Below are positions 12,697 to 22,675 of a DNA stretch of 64,000 bases, one piece after another. This DNA is from Euryodendron excelsum. Taxonomy: Eukaryota > Streptophyta > Magnoliopsida > Ericales > Pentaphylacaceae. The translations under genes were made by a program, and so were the position numbers. Location of the stretch: contig CM065389.1 in the NCBI GenBank assembly GCA_033060915.1, positions 20,178,001 to 20,242,000 on the forward strand, read 5' to 3'. Within the stretch, counting starts at the first letter, position 1. Each line of letters opens with the position of its first letter. Below the pieces are notes generated by a model. That model saw only the letters and a list, made by a program, of their open reading frames with translations, had not been told where the DNA came from and made no database searches.

Positions 12697-14256
12697 TGGC
12701 CCGAAACAATAACCCAAGAGGGGGTGTGAATTGGGTTTTCAAAATTTAAAGCAATAAAACCAATATGCAAAATATAAAAATGAATGGAACAGTAAATCAA
12801 GGCAGGATATGAATGAAAGCCAGTCAATGTAATGCAGAAATTTAAAAACAGAACAAGAAGAGATACAGAGATTTTACAGAGGTTCAACATTCCTTTTGCC
12901 TACATCCTCTCTTCCTAGATTCCTTTAAGGGGATCCTCCACTATGTAAAAGTCTTCTTTACACAACTTGCTATTTCTCCAAGTGCTAGCTCACTTTTTAT
13001 AAGAGTTTACACCAAACTCTTAAAATTCCAAGTGATTTTGTCCAAACTCACTCAAACTTACAAGCAACAATCCAACCCAAGAAAAATGAAGGAGTTTTGT
13101 ATAGAGGGTACTCTTACAAAGAGTAAATGTGCAAGTTACAGCTCAATAAAAATCCTCGCAAATGAGGAACAAGAAGAATATATCAGTGAAGTACAAAGTA
13201 TCTCTTTGAATCTGATGTATGGCCTTTATAATCTTGTATCTTGCTACATAAAAGCTTTAAAGATCTTGTATTCATAATCTTGTATCATATCTAGTTGTTA
13301 GAGAGTGAAGGGAGTGCATTTAATGCGAACTGAGTCTTACAGAACATTTAAAAAAAAGTTACCGTTACTGTCCAAATTTCTTTCAGGTGTCAACACTTTC
13401 TGACGGGTGTTGACACTTGCTGCTTAAGTTCTCCTTCCCTGACCTCTTTGGAATTAGGTGTCAGTACCTCTAAAATTGGGTGTTAACACTTGTTACTGAA
13501 GATCTTCTTTTCTAAGCTCTTTAGAATCAAGTGTCAGCACCTCTGATGTGGGTGTCAACACTTGCTGTTTGACTTACTCTTTTAGACCTTTCTGGAGTTA
13601 AGTGTCAGCACCTCTTGAACTAGGTGTTAGCACTTATTACAGCTCTTCTTCTCTGGCCTCTATAGAGTTAAGTGTCAGCACCTCTTGAACTAGGCATCAG
13701 CACTTGTTGCTTTCAAGTTCAGTTCTTCAAGGCCAGAAGTACAGAAAGTATTAGCTCCTATGAGAGGTGTCAACACCTTTATTTCTTCAAGCTTTTCCTT
13801 TTATTTATCCAACTTGATTCAATCATTTCAGTAGCATCTTCAATTGATCCACTAAGACTTTCATTGTTTCAAGTCTTTAAACCTCCTTCTCCAAATATCC
13901 TTGGACAAGTGAAACAACTTCAATCTCATCGAGATGAACTAGATTAAATAATTCTTTGAAGTAATTCTCGATTAATCTTCAATTTCTTTAGTCTAGCATG
14001 CAAGGCTTTTCTTTTTTTATCTAAAGCTTGTTGATTGCTTTGAGCATCTTCATCTTCTTATAGGTCAACCAATCATTCAATTAACACATTCAACCTTATT
14101 TTGTCAAGCTTCCATACTTTAAATTTCAAACCACCTTCTCATGATGATTATTCTTAAACAAGGAATGAGATAAATAAATTTCAGCACATAAACTAAATTT
14201 ATTAGTAAAACAATATAATATTTTATTATTATCAAAATCAAGGCATGTAGTCAACA
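12697..14256 (-). mobile_element. Copia (Sirevirus-like) 5' LTR, 1560 bp
   Basis: In plus coordinates it runs from tggcccg to gtcaaca. It resembles the solo LTR at 1421-3419 over its beginning (acccaagagg...tgaattgggtttt; ttttacagaggttca; cctacatcctctcttcct) and over its end. A TATA-like attataaaggcc reads on the minus strand near 13228. The presumed U3 contains the tgtcaacacc/gtgtcagcacc cluster at 13385-13770. The other LTR and most of the element are missing, so it is truncated to LTR plus gag. Confidence 0.75.
13385..13770. repeat. gtgtcaacac / gtgtcagcacc motif cluster
   Basis: About ten dyads such as ggtgtcaacact, gggtgttgacactt, aagtgtcagcacctct and taggtgttagcact are spaced 30-60 bases apart in the presumed U3 of the LTR. 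The cluster parallels those at 62-500 and 2115-2300, with different flanking words. Confidence 0.7.
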
Positions 14257-14605
14257 TGATCATCTATTACATCAGACTATATACATATATGGCCAACTTA
14301 TTTCGCTTGCTTGTATTGCGATAAAAGTATGTGTATATTGTTGATCTCGCGGGATTAGGCATGCTTCTAGAGGAGTTGGAGATGCTAATTGATGTGATTG
14401 ATGAATTCGGGGTACTTGAGACACTTTCATTTTTGTTGTGATTAATGTCTCTGTGCTGGCTTCATTAAGTTTGATGTAGAGCTCTCCACCTAGTGTACTT
14501 AGCGGTTGCATGACTTATTTGCAGTATGATCTCACACAATGATATTAGAATGGTTAAGAGGTTGATATTGTTGCTTTTTGTGCATTCCCATGTGCGAGTG
14601 GGAGA
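14257..14605 (+). mobile_element. 3' untranslated end of outer Copia element with polypurine tract
   Basis: The segment lies between the inserted LTR (ending 14256) and the 3' LTR. It ends in gcgagtgggaga directly before tgttgg, the usual form of a plant Copia polypurine tract, which primes plus-strand DNA synthesis. No open frame is recognised. Confidence 0.6.
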
Positions 14606-15042
14606 TGTTGGTATTTGAGTCTGTTCGGACGCCCATTAGCATGCCTAAACCCGAACCCATAACCCATGGGTGGTGGTTATTAGAACCACCCCCTCATAGG
14701 GAAGTTGAGGGTAGTTATTGTAGAAAATAACCACCCCATATCTGTATATACGTTATACAAATTGCACAAAAAAAAAAGTGTGTCTGTATATCTCATCTTC
14801 TTCTTCAAGAAGAATATTTTTCCCACACAAACAAGAGTATTTGAGAGCACTTGAGTTGTGATATGTGTGAGTATAGTTGGCTCCCTTATGAGTTTGATTA
14901 TACTCCACCGTAGGTACGTCGTAGAAACTACTCACAAGTTGCACGTGGCGTATCTTCAAGTTTAGAGATCTCAGGTTCTCCTTTGAATTTGACACTCATA
15001 AAATATGTCCCAAAACCGCTTCCATATTTGTTTAATTCTACA
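14606..15042 (+). mobile_element. 3' LTR of outer Copia element, 437 bp
   Basis: It starts tgttgg after a polypurine tract and ends attctaca, the same end as the split 5' LTR at 3621. The two copies share about 300 collinear bases with many differences, so the element is old. The first 110 bases have no counterpart in the 5' copy because that part was lost. Confidence 0.75.
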
Positions 15043-16630
15043 ATGTCCATCTAATTATAAAATCTGTTGGAACAGGTTATGACAACATATCTTCTAGGAT
15101 TCAACTATTTGTTTTTTAAAAATAATACTCACAATGCAAAAGTGTGAGAAACAACTATTTAATCGTTTCAAAAACAATATGTAAAGGGTAATAATATACA
15201 AATAAAAATTTCATACAAAATTTTTACACAAAATGACGTGTCGTTTTCACTTAAAAATAAATACCTACTATAATAATTTTTAATTATAAAATAATTATTG
15301 TAACATTATTTTGTATGCAAATTATATATAATTTTTTTTTAAGAATAGCATTTTTTATATATAAATTTAAAAAATACGACCAAATCTTGTTAATCAATGC
15401 TGATCAGTCACCCATTCCCCTTAAAACAGGAACACACGTGAATAAAAAAATTTTGTATTCATATTGTATGTGTTTCGAACCTGTAATATAATTTCGCGCT
15501 AATCGAAGTTGGCACCCACCCCAATGAATTGGGTGAAGTGACGTGGTTAGGGTGGCACGTGGTGATGGTTGTGGAGCACCACACCATTGCTCCACAACCA
15601 TCAGGGCAAGTGTTGCTCCAAGCTGAGCACTGAACAATTTGTTTGGATGGCATTACAATATTGTCTGAGAAATACACGTTGTTTTTGTTGTCTTAGAGCT
15701 TGTTTGGAACATGGCTGAGTGAATGGAAGGAAAGAGAAAAAAAAAAAAAAAAAGAGAAAATGAAAGAAAAAATTTAAAATATTTATCTCTTCTTTTTCTC
15801 GATTTTTTTTTTTTTTTTGTAAAATCAAATAGAGAGATAGGATAGTAAATAGTATTTTCTCTCTCTTTTTTTTTTTATTTTCTCAAGTTTCAAATAGGCT
15901 ATTAAATGGTAGAAAAATATTATTCTTTCAAAAAAATTTGTATAGAAAATTTATCAGAATGACGTGACAATAGCATTATTATAATTATGAGTCATTATGA
16001 TAAATATTTTATTTTTAAATGATTGACTATTATCCAATCACTGATAATAAATTATGTATGAGTTTTTCTGTTTATATAGCATTACTCTAAATGTTATTAT
16101 TGACGCAGCATGAAAGTCTGGCTGTTTCTCTTTGTTTTTTTTTTTTTGGGTGATTCAGTATAAAAATGTTATATGTAATTCTTTTTTCAATTTATTTTCT
16201 CACACCTAAACACTAGTGAATGGATCCAACACATATTTATTAATGCGGATCCTACAGTCTAGGAATGAAAAAAGAGATTGAAAAATAAGATTATATATAA
16301 CATTATTCTAAAAGCAAAGAAGCAAACTAGTCTCTAACTACATAGTTTCATGTCATGCCGTCCACTAAAAATTGGTCCAACTTGCTAAGGATAGTATTTT
16401 AAGGGGGGTTTAGATTATTTTTAAAAAAAATCATAAGCCTACTCACTTATTTAAATGATTTTTTCAAGTTTAAACTAAATTTAAAAAGTCATTTTTTTCA
16501 ACGAGAATTAATTATAATTTTTAAAAAAATTATAAATTTAAACCATAAACTGCTAAAAATACCACCATCCAAACACTCCATACATGCACAAAAGGATCAG
16601 TACGATCATTTCCTAGGTTCAGTCCGATCG
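15043..16630. other. intergenic DNA upstream of flavonol synthase
   Basis: AT-rich DNA with poly-A and poly-T runs (15735-15752, 15806-15819, 16136-16147). The one clear structure is a perfect 15-base inverted repeat, gatggttgtggagca at 15564-15578 and its complement at 15588-15602, with a 9-base loop. No gene is seen. Confidence 0.5.
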
Positions 16631-16633
16631 TTC

Positions 16634-16834
16634 CTCAATATATAGTGAAAGGAACAGTTGCATCTGTTTCCACACCTAACTGTTTGCTCATAAATAGAGA
16701 GGTGGATACAAAATAACGCTGGCTAGGTTGGTCTGACGTATTCGGTGAACCACATTCCGCCACGTAGTCGCCATTCTAGGTTGCTCATCCCACCAATCTC
16801 TCTCTCTCTCCTCTCTCCTCTCTCCTCTCTCTCA
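16634..16834 (+). promoter_or_regulatory. candidate promoter / 5' leader of flavonol synthase
   Basis: Two TATA-like sites occur: atatatag (about 16638-16645) and cataaataga (16689-16698). Near them are acctaac (16674-16680) and, on the minus strand, accaacc (16726-16732). These match the AC elements bound by R2R3-MYB activators of phenylpropanoid genes, which are known to control flavonol synthase. An ACGT core (cacgtag, 16761-16767) and a CT-rich tract (16797-16833) follow. The transcription start is not known, so some sites may lie in the leader. The assignment rests on short motifs and position only. Confidence 0.4.
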
Positions 16835-16969
16835 ACCCATTCCTCGTGACAATTCAATAATACAAAGTTTGGTCACTTTACATTAAAAAAAACAAAACAA
16901 AGCTTCTATACAAAGGGTATAGGAGTTGTTCTTGTAATGCACTACAGAGAGAGAGAAAGAGAGAGAGAT

Positions 16970-19900
16970 ATGGAGGCGGAGAGGGTGCAAGCCATAGCCT
17001 CTTTGTCCAAGTGCATGGAGACTATACCAGCTGAGTTCATTAGGTCAGAGAATGAGCAGCCTGCAATCACCACCGTCCCCGGTAAGGTCCTCGAAGTGCC
17101 GGTGATTGACCTCGGCCACCGGGACGAGGAGAATCTAGTCCGGACGGTGGCCGGTGCCGGCCGGGAATGGGGGTTGTTCCAGGTTGTGAACCATGGCATA
17201 CCAGATGAACTTATCAGCAATTTGCAGAAAGTTGGGAAGGAGTTCTTTGAGCTGCCACAAGAAGAAAAGGATCTTTATTCTAAGCTTCCTGGTTCTCAAA
17301 GCTTGGAAGGCTATGGAACTAAGCTGGAGAAGGAGGTGGAAGGCAAGAAAGGTTGGGTTGATCATCTGTTCCATAGGATATGGCCTCCCTCTGCCATTAA
17401 CTACCAGTTCTGGCCTAAGAACCCACCTTCTTACAGGTTTGCTATTCCCATTTTCCATATATCCATGCAGGCTTTGTTCCATTTTGTTTGCTACAAACGG
17501 TATGCTTCTAGAAGTTCACTGTAACATTTTTTGTACTATTGAAAGTAAAATATTTGTTTTTTTACATCAATGGAGGACTAGTTGTGTTTTCCACAAAAAA
17601 AAAAAAAAAAAAAAAATTCAGTAGTTGTAGATTTAAGTAGTTATAATTTTTCAGATCAAATTGATTTTTTTAAGAGCAATACATCTTGGTAAAACTCTAT
17701 CTGGTTCTATACTCTTTAATAGCACCAAAACTTGAAACCATTTTAGTAATACTCCGATTCCTCCTCCTTTCTTTTTATTACTATTATTTACACCATACAA
17801 AAATGTGGACCTTCTACATATCGATCCTCACTCCTTTTGCTTCATTTTGTGTTTCAATTTAGGAATGCGGGGTTAAATTTACAAGTCGAAAAGAGTTGAT
17901 TTATTATTAAATGCAGAACATGCAATTTAAAACATAATTTTTCATTTTGATCTTAATTTATGAATTTATACTTAAGATTTTAATTTCAAGATAACAAGCA
18001 TATCTGAAGGTAGTTTTACATTTTGATCTTTACTACTGAATTTATATCTTAAGTTCTTATTTTCAACTATACTGAGGCAGTAGAACAAAAATTTTGGTTT
18101 GCTTTTCAATGGAAAATTTTGTGACACGATGGATCCATATCGTATTTTTGAGGATACAAAAATCCGAAAATGCTTTAGATATGGGAAATATTATGCAAAT
18201 CAAATGTACTTAACATGATTTTCTAGCAATTTTTTATGTTTTGGGTTCTCTTGCTTTGAACAAGGAAAGATTACAATGATTGATCCAAACTACCTGATGA
18301 ATAATTGTTGCAAAAAAAATTCTGGATAATTATAGTAATTTTTATTCTTATTAGGATTTTAAAATCGTTAATAATTTTATTCACCAAATTGGTTACAAGG
18401 TAATCATCATATATGTATATATATAAGTGTGTTCGCCCCTATATTTTGCCTCTTTTAGGTGGTGTTTTGTTGACTTTCTCTATACTCTTATACTTTTATA
18501 ATGCAACGTTACATTGGCAATGGAGATACTTATCCTATTAAGTTTCCTATTTGTTATATAAGTTCTATTTTAAAAAGAATTATATGCAATAAATATTTTT
18601 ATTAATTATGTTATACGTATAAATATGTATGAATTTCTTATTTGGAGTTATATATATAGATATGTATGAGTTCCTATTTTTGTATTGGTATGTATGAGTT
18701 CTTTTTGTATTGTATTAATTTATACTAATCCAATTAAGTTTTCTATTTTAAAAAGAAACCCATTAATTTTTCAATTAAGTTGTCTATTGCATTTAATTTT
18801 TATAAAATAATAGTTAATATCGAGACTACCAAATAATTTTTCATTGTATACTTATGATCTCTTTTAATTTTCTTTTTAAATAATAGTTGATATCATGAAT
18901 AAGTATTTTTGTGTTTTATTAAGCTATTTCATAATCAATAAGATATATTTTATTTTTTTATCCAATAGAATAGTTCACTAAGATTCAATTATTTAAGAAC
19001 TTTTAAAAAAACTATTTACAATTCAACTACTTGGATTAATTACTTATAACATTTCTATTATAGATTTGAAGAAGCCTTATTCTCAATGTAATTCACGGGT
19101 TGACACATAGTCTATTATTATACTTGTCATTCTATCTCTCACCTTTTTTTTTTTTATTCCCAATGCAATTTAAAAATAAATAATGGTATATATTATCTGG
19201 TTTCTTACTGTATTTCTCACTCCTAAATAGAAGATGGCTAATTTCGTAATTTTAGAAGCTTGGTAAATGTATTTCAAATATGTGGAGCCCCTTTATTTGT
19301 GAAAAAAACTGTCCATAACAAAGTTATATTCAAATCAAGGATTGCGTAATTTTTCAAAAAAAAATTTATGAACCAAGCAAGTCTAGCTCAGTTGGCTAAA
19401 GTTTCTGGTATTCATTAAAAAAATTAGGAGTTTGAACCCCCCCCTCCTCCCAAATCTCTTTCTCAACTTTGGCCTTTTTTTGTAATCTCTAACAAACTAA
19501 CAAAAAAAAAAAAAGAACTTCATTAAAGTGAGCCTCACTCGGTTCACTTTCCAAGCTACAAACTTACACAAACAGCCCCTTAGAAACCCAAGGCAATCTC
19601 ACTTATCTGTGCTGACCCAGAAATCTTAAACCTCTTCAGGAATCATGATGTCGTTTGGTTTTTTTTTTTTTTTTTCTTTATGTTTTTTTTTCTGGCCTTC
19701 ATAAAATCGTACATGCCAGAAACAACGTGGGAGTGTTGGGGGGCTGTTGGGCAGTTGCCATTAATATCAAGTCATTTAAAACTATTGAGGTTTGGAGGAG
19801 CCTAGGATTGGTACCAGTGATGTAATGGAAGGAGAATATAATTGGTACGAGTCATTCTCTTGTTTGCCAAGTGGTGAATGAATGATTATTTTTGTTACAA

Positions 19901-21777
19901 TATTTAGTAAGAATAATTAATAATGTTAGAATAAAATAAACTACGAGTATATCTTTTATTGTATATTATAATGTACTATACTATATAATACTTTATACAC
20001 AATATTATAGGTGTCGTACATATATTATTTGCTATATAGATTATTGTACATATATAATATGTATTATTCATTATGTATAAAACGTTACAGTAATAAAAAA
20101 AATTTATTATTTGTAATATGCTATAAATGATATTATTGTATAACATTATGTAAGATGTGTACATATATAGATGCATCACATTTATAAGATATAATATATA
20201 TTATATATAATTACTATAATGGAAGATTGTAAATTGTAATTTAATATTATAAACTTACTCAATATAACATGATTATATTTTATAATCTTAATTAAATTAC
20301 AGTTTTCTATTACATAATTTTATATTCTTTTCTCTCTCTCTCATAGTGAAATGAAAAAAAAGTGTAAATGACCAATCTCTCCATTGTGGGAATATTCATT
20401 TCTTGCATTAACTGGGAGCAGTAACAACGCCCTAAATGCAGAGTTTTTCATGACATAGGGAAGCCAACGAGGTGTACGCCACGAAATTGCTCGGCGTGGC
20501 TGACAAGTTGTTGAAGTGGCTGTCACTAGGGCTTGGGCTTGAAGGGCATGAAATCAAGGAGGCTGTGGGTGGCGATGAGTTGGTGTACCTTATGAAGATT
20601 AATTATTACCCACCATGTCGTCGGCCGGACCTAGCCCTCGGGGTGGTGGCTCACACCGACATGTCCGCCCTCACCATTCTCGTGCCGAATGAAGTTCCAG
20701 GACTCCAGGTTTTCAAAGACGAGCGCTGGTATGATGTCAAGTACATACCTAATGCCCTCATCGTCCATATTGGTGACCAAGTTGAGGTACGTTATTTATT
20801 CTTTTAAGGTGTCAATTAGCTTAACTGATATAAAGCAAGGGGGGCAACGGGTGGGAGAAATAGAGGTTTGGCTCTAGAGAGATTGGGTGGTGTTGCTTAT
20901 AATTTACAAGAAATGCTTACTTACAAATCTGATCATATTGGAGCTCTTCAGAAAGTATTTGGTACTACAATTATTGGAGGAACAATTCCTAATCTAGAAT
21001 CTTTTCGATTTCTCGTTCGAGAACTACCATATTTGACTATGGAACTGACTTATTTCCTTGTATCTGAGAAAAACTTTCAGATTAATAGAAAGGAAGCTTA
21101 ATTGGAATGAATTAGAACTTTTTTTATACGATCGATCGGTATAAACATCAGGAAATCAAAATTGGATCAGTTTCTCCTCTACAAATAAGTGCTTGGTAGG
21201 GTCGATAAAATCCTACCTGATGAAGAGATAGTTGAAAAAGTGACAAAAACCCTATACTTTTCATTAGAAGACCAATATCTGGATTATTTTGTGAAAGAAT
21301 ATTTGGGCCTATAAAAAATAGAAAGAAAATGTTACCATCAGTTGCGGTGGTTGGTAGCAATTCCTAAAATGAAATTTGTGTTTGTGGAAGTGATCGAGTT
21401 GCCCTAAGCCTATTGCGCTTTTTTAGCAGCAAACTACTCTTATACTATGGCTTAAATTGGTTTTGCGTTTTTTTAGCAGCAAACTACTCTTATACTATGG
21501 CTAAAATTGGTTTTTTAAGTAGTTTCCCATAAGACCGGATTCACAGCTCTTTTTGCTTTTACAGATATTAAGCAACGGAAAGTATAAGGCCGTATTTCAC
21601 AGATCCACGGTGAACAAGGAGACAGCAAGAATGTCATGGCCGGTGTTTCTGGAGCCACCACCGGAGCTTGAACTCGGACCACTTCCAAAGCTAGTTAACG
21701 ACGACCATCCACCGAAATATAAGACCAAGAAGTACAAAGATTATATCTACTGTAAGCTGAATAATCTTCCCCAGTGA
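16970..21777 (+). CDS. FLS: flavonol synthase, three exons, 335 aa
   Basis: Exons 16970-17436, 20459-20786 and 21565-21777; all introns are GT-AG (phases 2 and 0) and join into an uninterrupted 335-codon frame, the usual length for this enzyme. It is a 2-oxoglutarate/Fe(II) dioxygenase that oxidises dihydroflavonols to flavonols in the cytosol. Visible: N-terminal dioxygenase domain (about 40-150); the FLS-type [12 protein letters not shown] segment (20-31); iron ligands H221, D223 (AHTDMS) and H277 (VFHRS); 2-oxoglutarate-binding R287 and S289 (RMS); and H132, F134, K202, F293 and E295, the substrate-pocket positions of Arabidopsis FLS1. The CRRPDLAL and SALTILVP motifs also fit FLS rather than anthocyanidin synthase or flavanone 3-hydroxylase. 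The start at 16970 matches known N-termini; an in-frame ATG at 16937 would add 11 Arg/Glu-rich residues coded by the GA repeat. The gene looks functional. Its neighbour is convergent. Confidence 0.95.
17437..20458 (+). other. intron 1 of flavonol synthase, 3022 bp
   Basis: The donor is ag|gtttgc and the acceptor catag|gg; it splits an Arg codon in the NPPSYR/EANE region, the position of the first intron in FLS genes. It is AT-rich, with a 23-base poly-A (about 17595-17617), a SINE-like element (19372-19515), several homopolymer tracts and a very AT-rich segment (19960-20340). Nothing else is recognised. Confidence 0.85.
19372..19515 (+). mobile_element. tRNA-derived SINE-like element
   Basis: A polymerase III A-box (tagctcagttgg, 19384-19395) and B-box (ggagtttgaacccc, 19428-19441) have tRNA-like spacing, and the unit ends in a poly-A run near 19500-19514. 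The anticodon arm region (ttcattaaaaaaatta) cannot fold as a tRNA, so this is not a tRNA gene. The target duplication is not clear. Confidence 0.6.
20828..21405 (+). pseudogene. plastid DNA fragment (end of rpoB, start of rpoC1)
   Basis: From 20835 the frame matches the C-terminus of the plastid RNA polymerase beta subunit: [12 protein letters not shown], then [22 protein letters not shown], and the end [13 protein letters not shown] with its stop near 21101. After a short spacer, broken reading matches the start of the beta' subunit ([16 protein letters not shown], then QISAW, a frameshift, [14 protein letters not shown]), and further on the region of the CACGNYR motif near 21382-21400. Gene order and strand are those of the plastid rpo operon, so this is one transferred piece of about 570 bases. 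Internal deletions (for example near PNLESFR), frameshifts and stops show it is an old nuclear plastid insertion with no function. Confidence 0.9.
21414..21513 (+). repeat. 50-bp tandem duplication
   Basis: Two nearly identical 50-base units, each containing ttttagcagcaaactactct and actatggct, lie between the plastid fragment and the acceptor of intron 2. They differ at about two positions. Confidence 0.85.
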
Positions 21778-22288
21778 AGTCATTTGAGCCTGCAATTCCC
21801 CACCGTTGTGTTGGTTTTTACGGAGAGTGGTATTAGCAGTTCTAATGTGCTTTGCATCTTCTTGCTTTGTACTAATGTCCCCATTGCCATAGGTGATCAA
21901 TGGGGACAGTTTGATAATCTTTTTTTTTTTTTTCATATGCAATATTGTAATTTTTTGTTTTTCTCTTTAAAGAAATGTGAGGACTTTTGAACCAAATATC
22001 CTCCGTTAGAGGGGAAAAAACTTGATCCCAGTTTGCCTTCTTAATGAGAATGCAAAGTTCAAGATCCAAACCATCCCATCGAGAAAAAATTCAGCGCAAT
22101 GGTGATCTCTCACATCATTTTGTTGATGTGATACCACAAGTTAATTGAATCATCGAATCATGCCACAAATGCATGTCTTAGTCACAAGTATTCCAAATTC
22201 ATTCTTTTTCCAATTTCGACAGTAAACTAACTCTATTTATACAAGAGAATGGGAGAAAAAACAAATGCTAAAACCATGTACCATATAA

Positions 22289-22303
22289 TTTATTTTCAAT
22301 AAA
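22289..22303. terminator. back-to-back polyadenylation signals between convergent genes
   Basis: tttatt at 22289-22294 is aataaa on the minus strand, about 380 bases past the fluoride-channel stop. aataaa at 22298-22303 lies on the plus strand, about 520 bases past the flavonol synthase stop. Position supports shared use, but plant signals are degenerate and other sites are possible. Confidence 0.35.
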
Positions 22304-22675
22304 ATCTAGTTCAGCCTACCAAAATTCTTCAAAATGTACAATGGGTGGGGATTCTACAATGAGAAATATACAATGCAGTTCACTAAGACTAATGTTTAAA
22401 TAAAAGTAATTCTGTGCTCTTATTACAGAAAAGGCAAAGGTTTGTACAGAACAAATGTGGTGGAAGTCAAGAAATATTTATGAAATGATTATTGCAAACC
22501 ATTGGAGTGATACTAGAAGAACTCCATTGGGGTCTGCCCATGATAATACTGACCTAAACTTCAGCAGGTTGAACCAGAGAGGATCACTGGAATGCCTGTG
22601 TCTTATGCTGAGAAGGTTGAAGCAGCCATGATCAAGCCTAGTTAATGAAAGAAGCAGAATACTGGATTTGAAATA

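Larger units (their letters stand above)
20787..21564 (+). other. intron 2 of flavonol synthase, 778 bp
   Basis: The donor is gag|gtacgt and the acceptor ttttacag|ata, in phase 0. About 570 of its 778 bases are a plastid-derived fragment, followed by a 50-base tandem duplication near the acceptor. The intron is therefore made largely of foreign sequence, yet both splice sites match good consensus. Confidence 0.85.

Noticed and set aside
16942..17482. Minus-strand frames opposite flavonol synthase exon 1
   Set aside because: They are shadows of the coding exon with no family resemblance.
19384..19441. tRNA gene
   Set aside because: A- and B-box words are present, but the anticodon arm and acceptor stem cannot pair; called SINE-like instead.
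20868..21101. A separate 77-aa gene in intron 2 of flavonol synthase
   Set aside because: The protein matches the C-terminus of plastid rpoB and continues into rpoC1 sequence with breaks, so it is a transferred plastid fragment.
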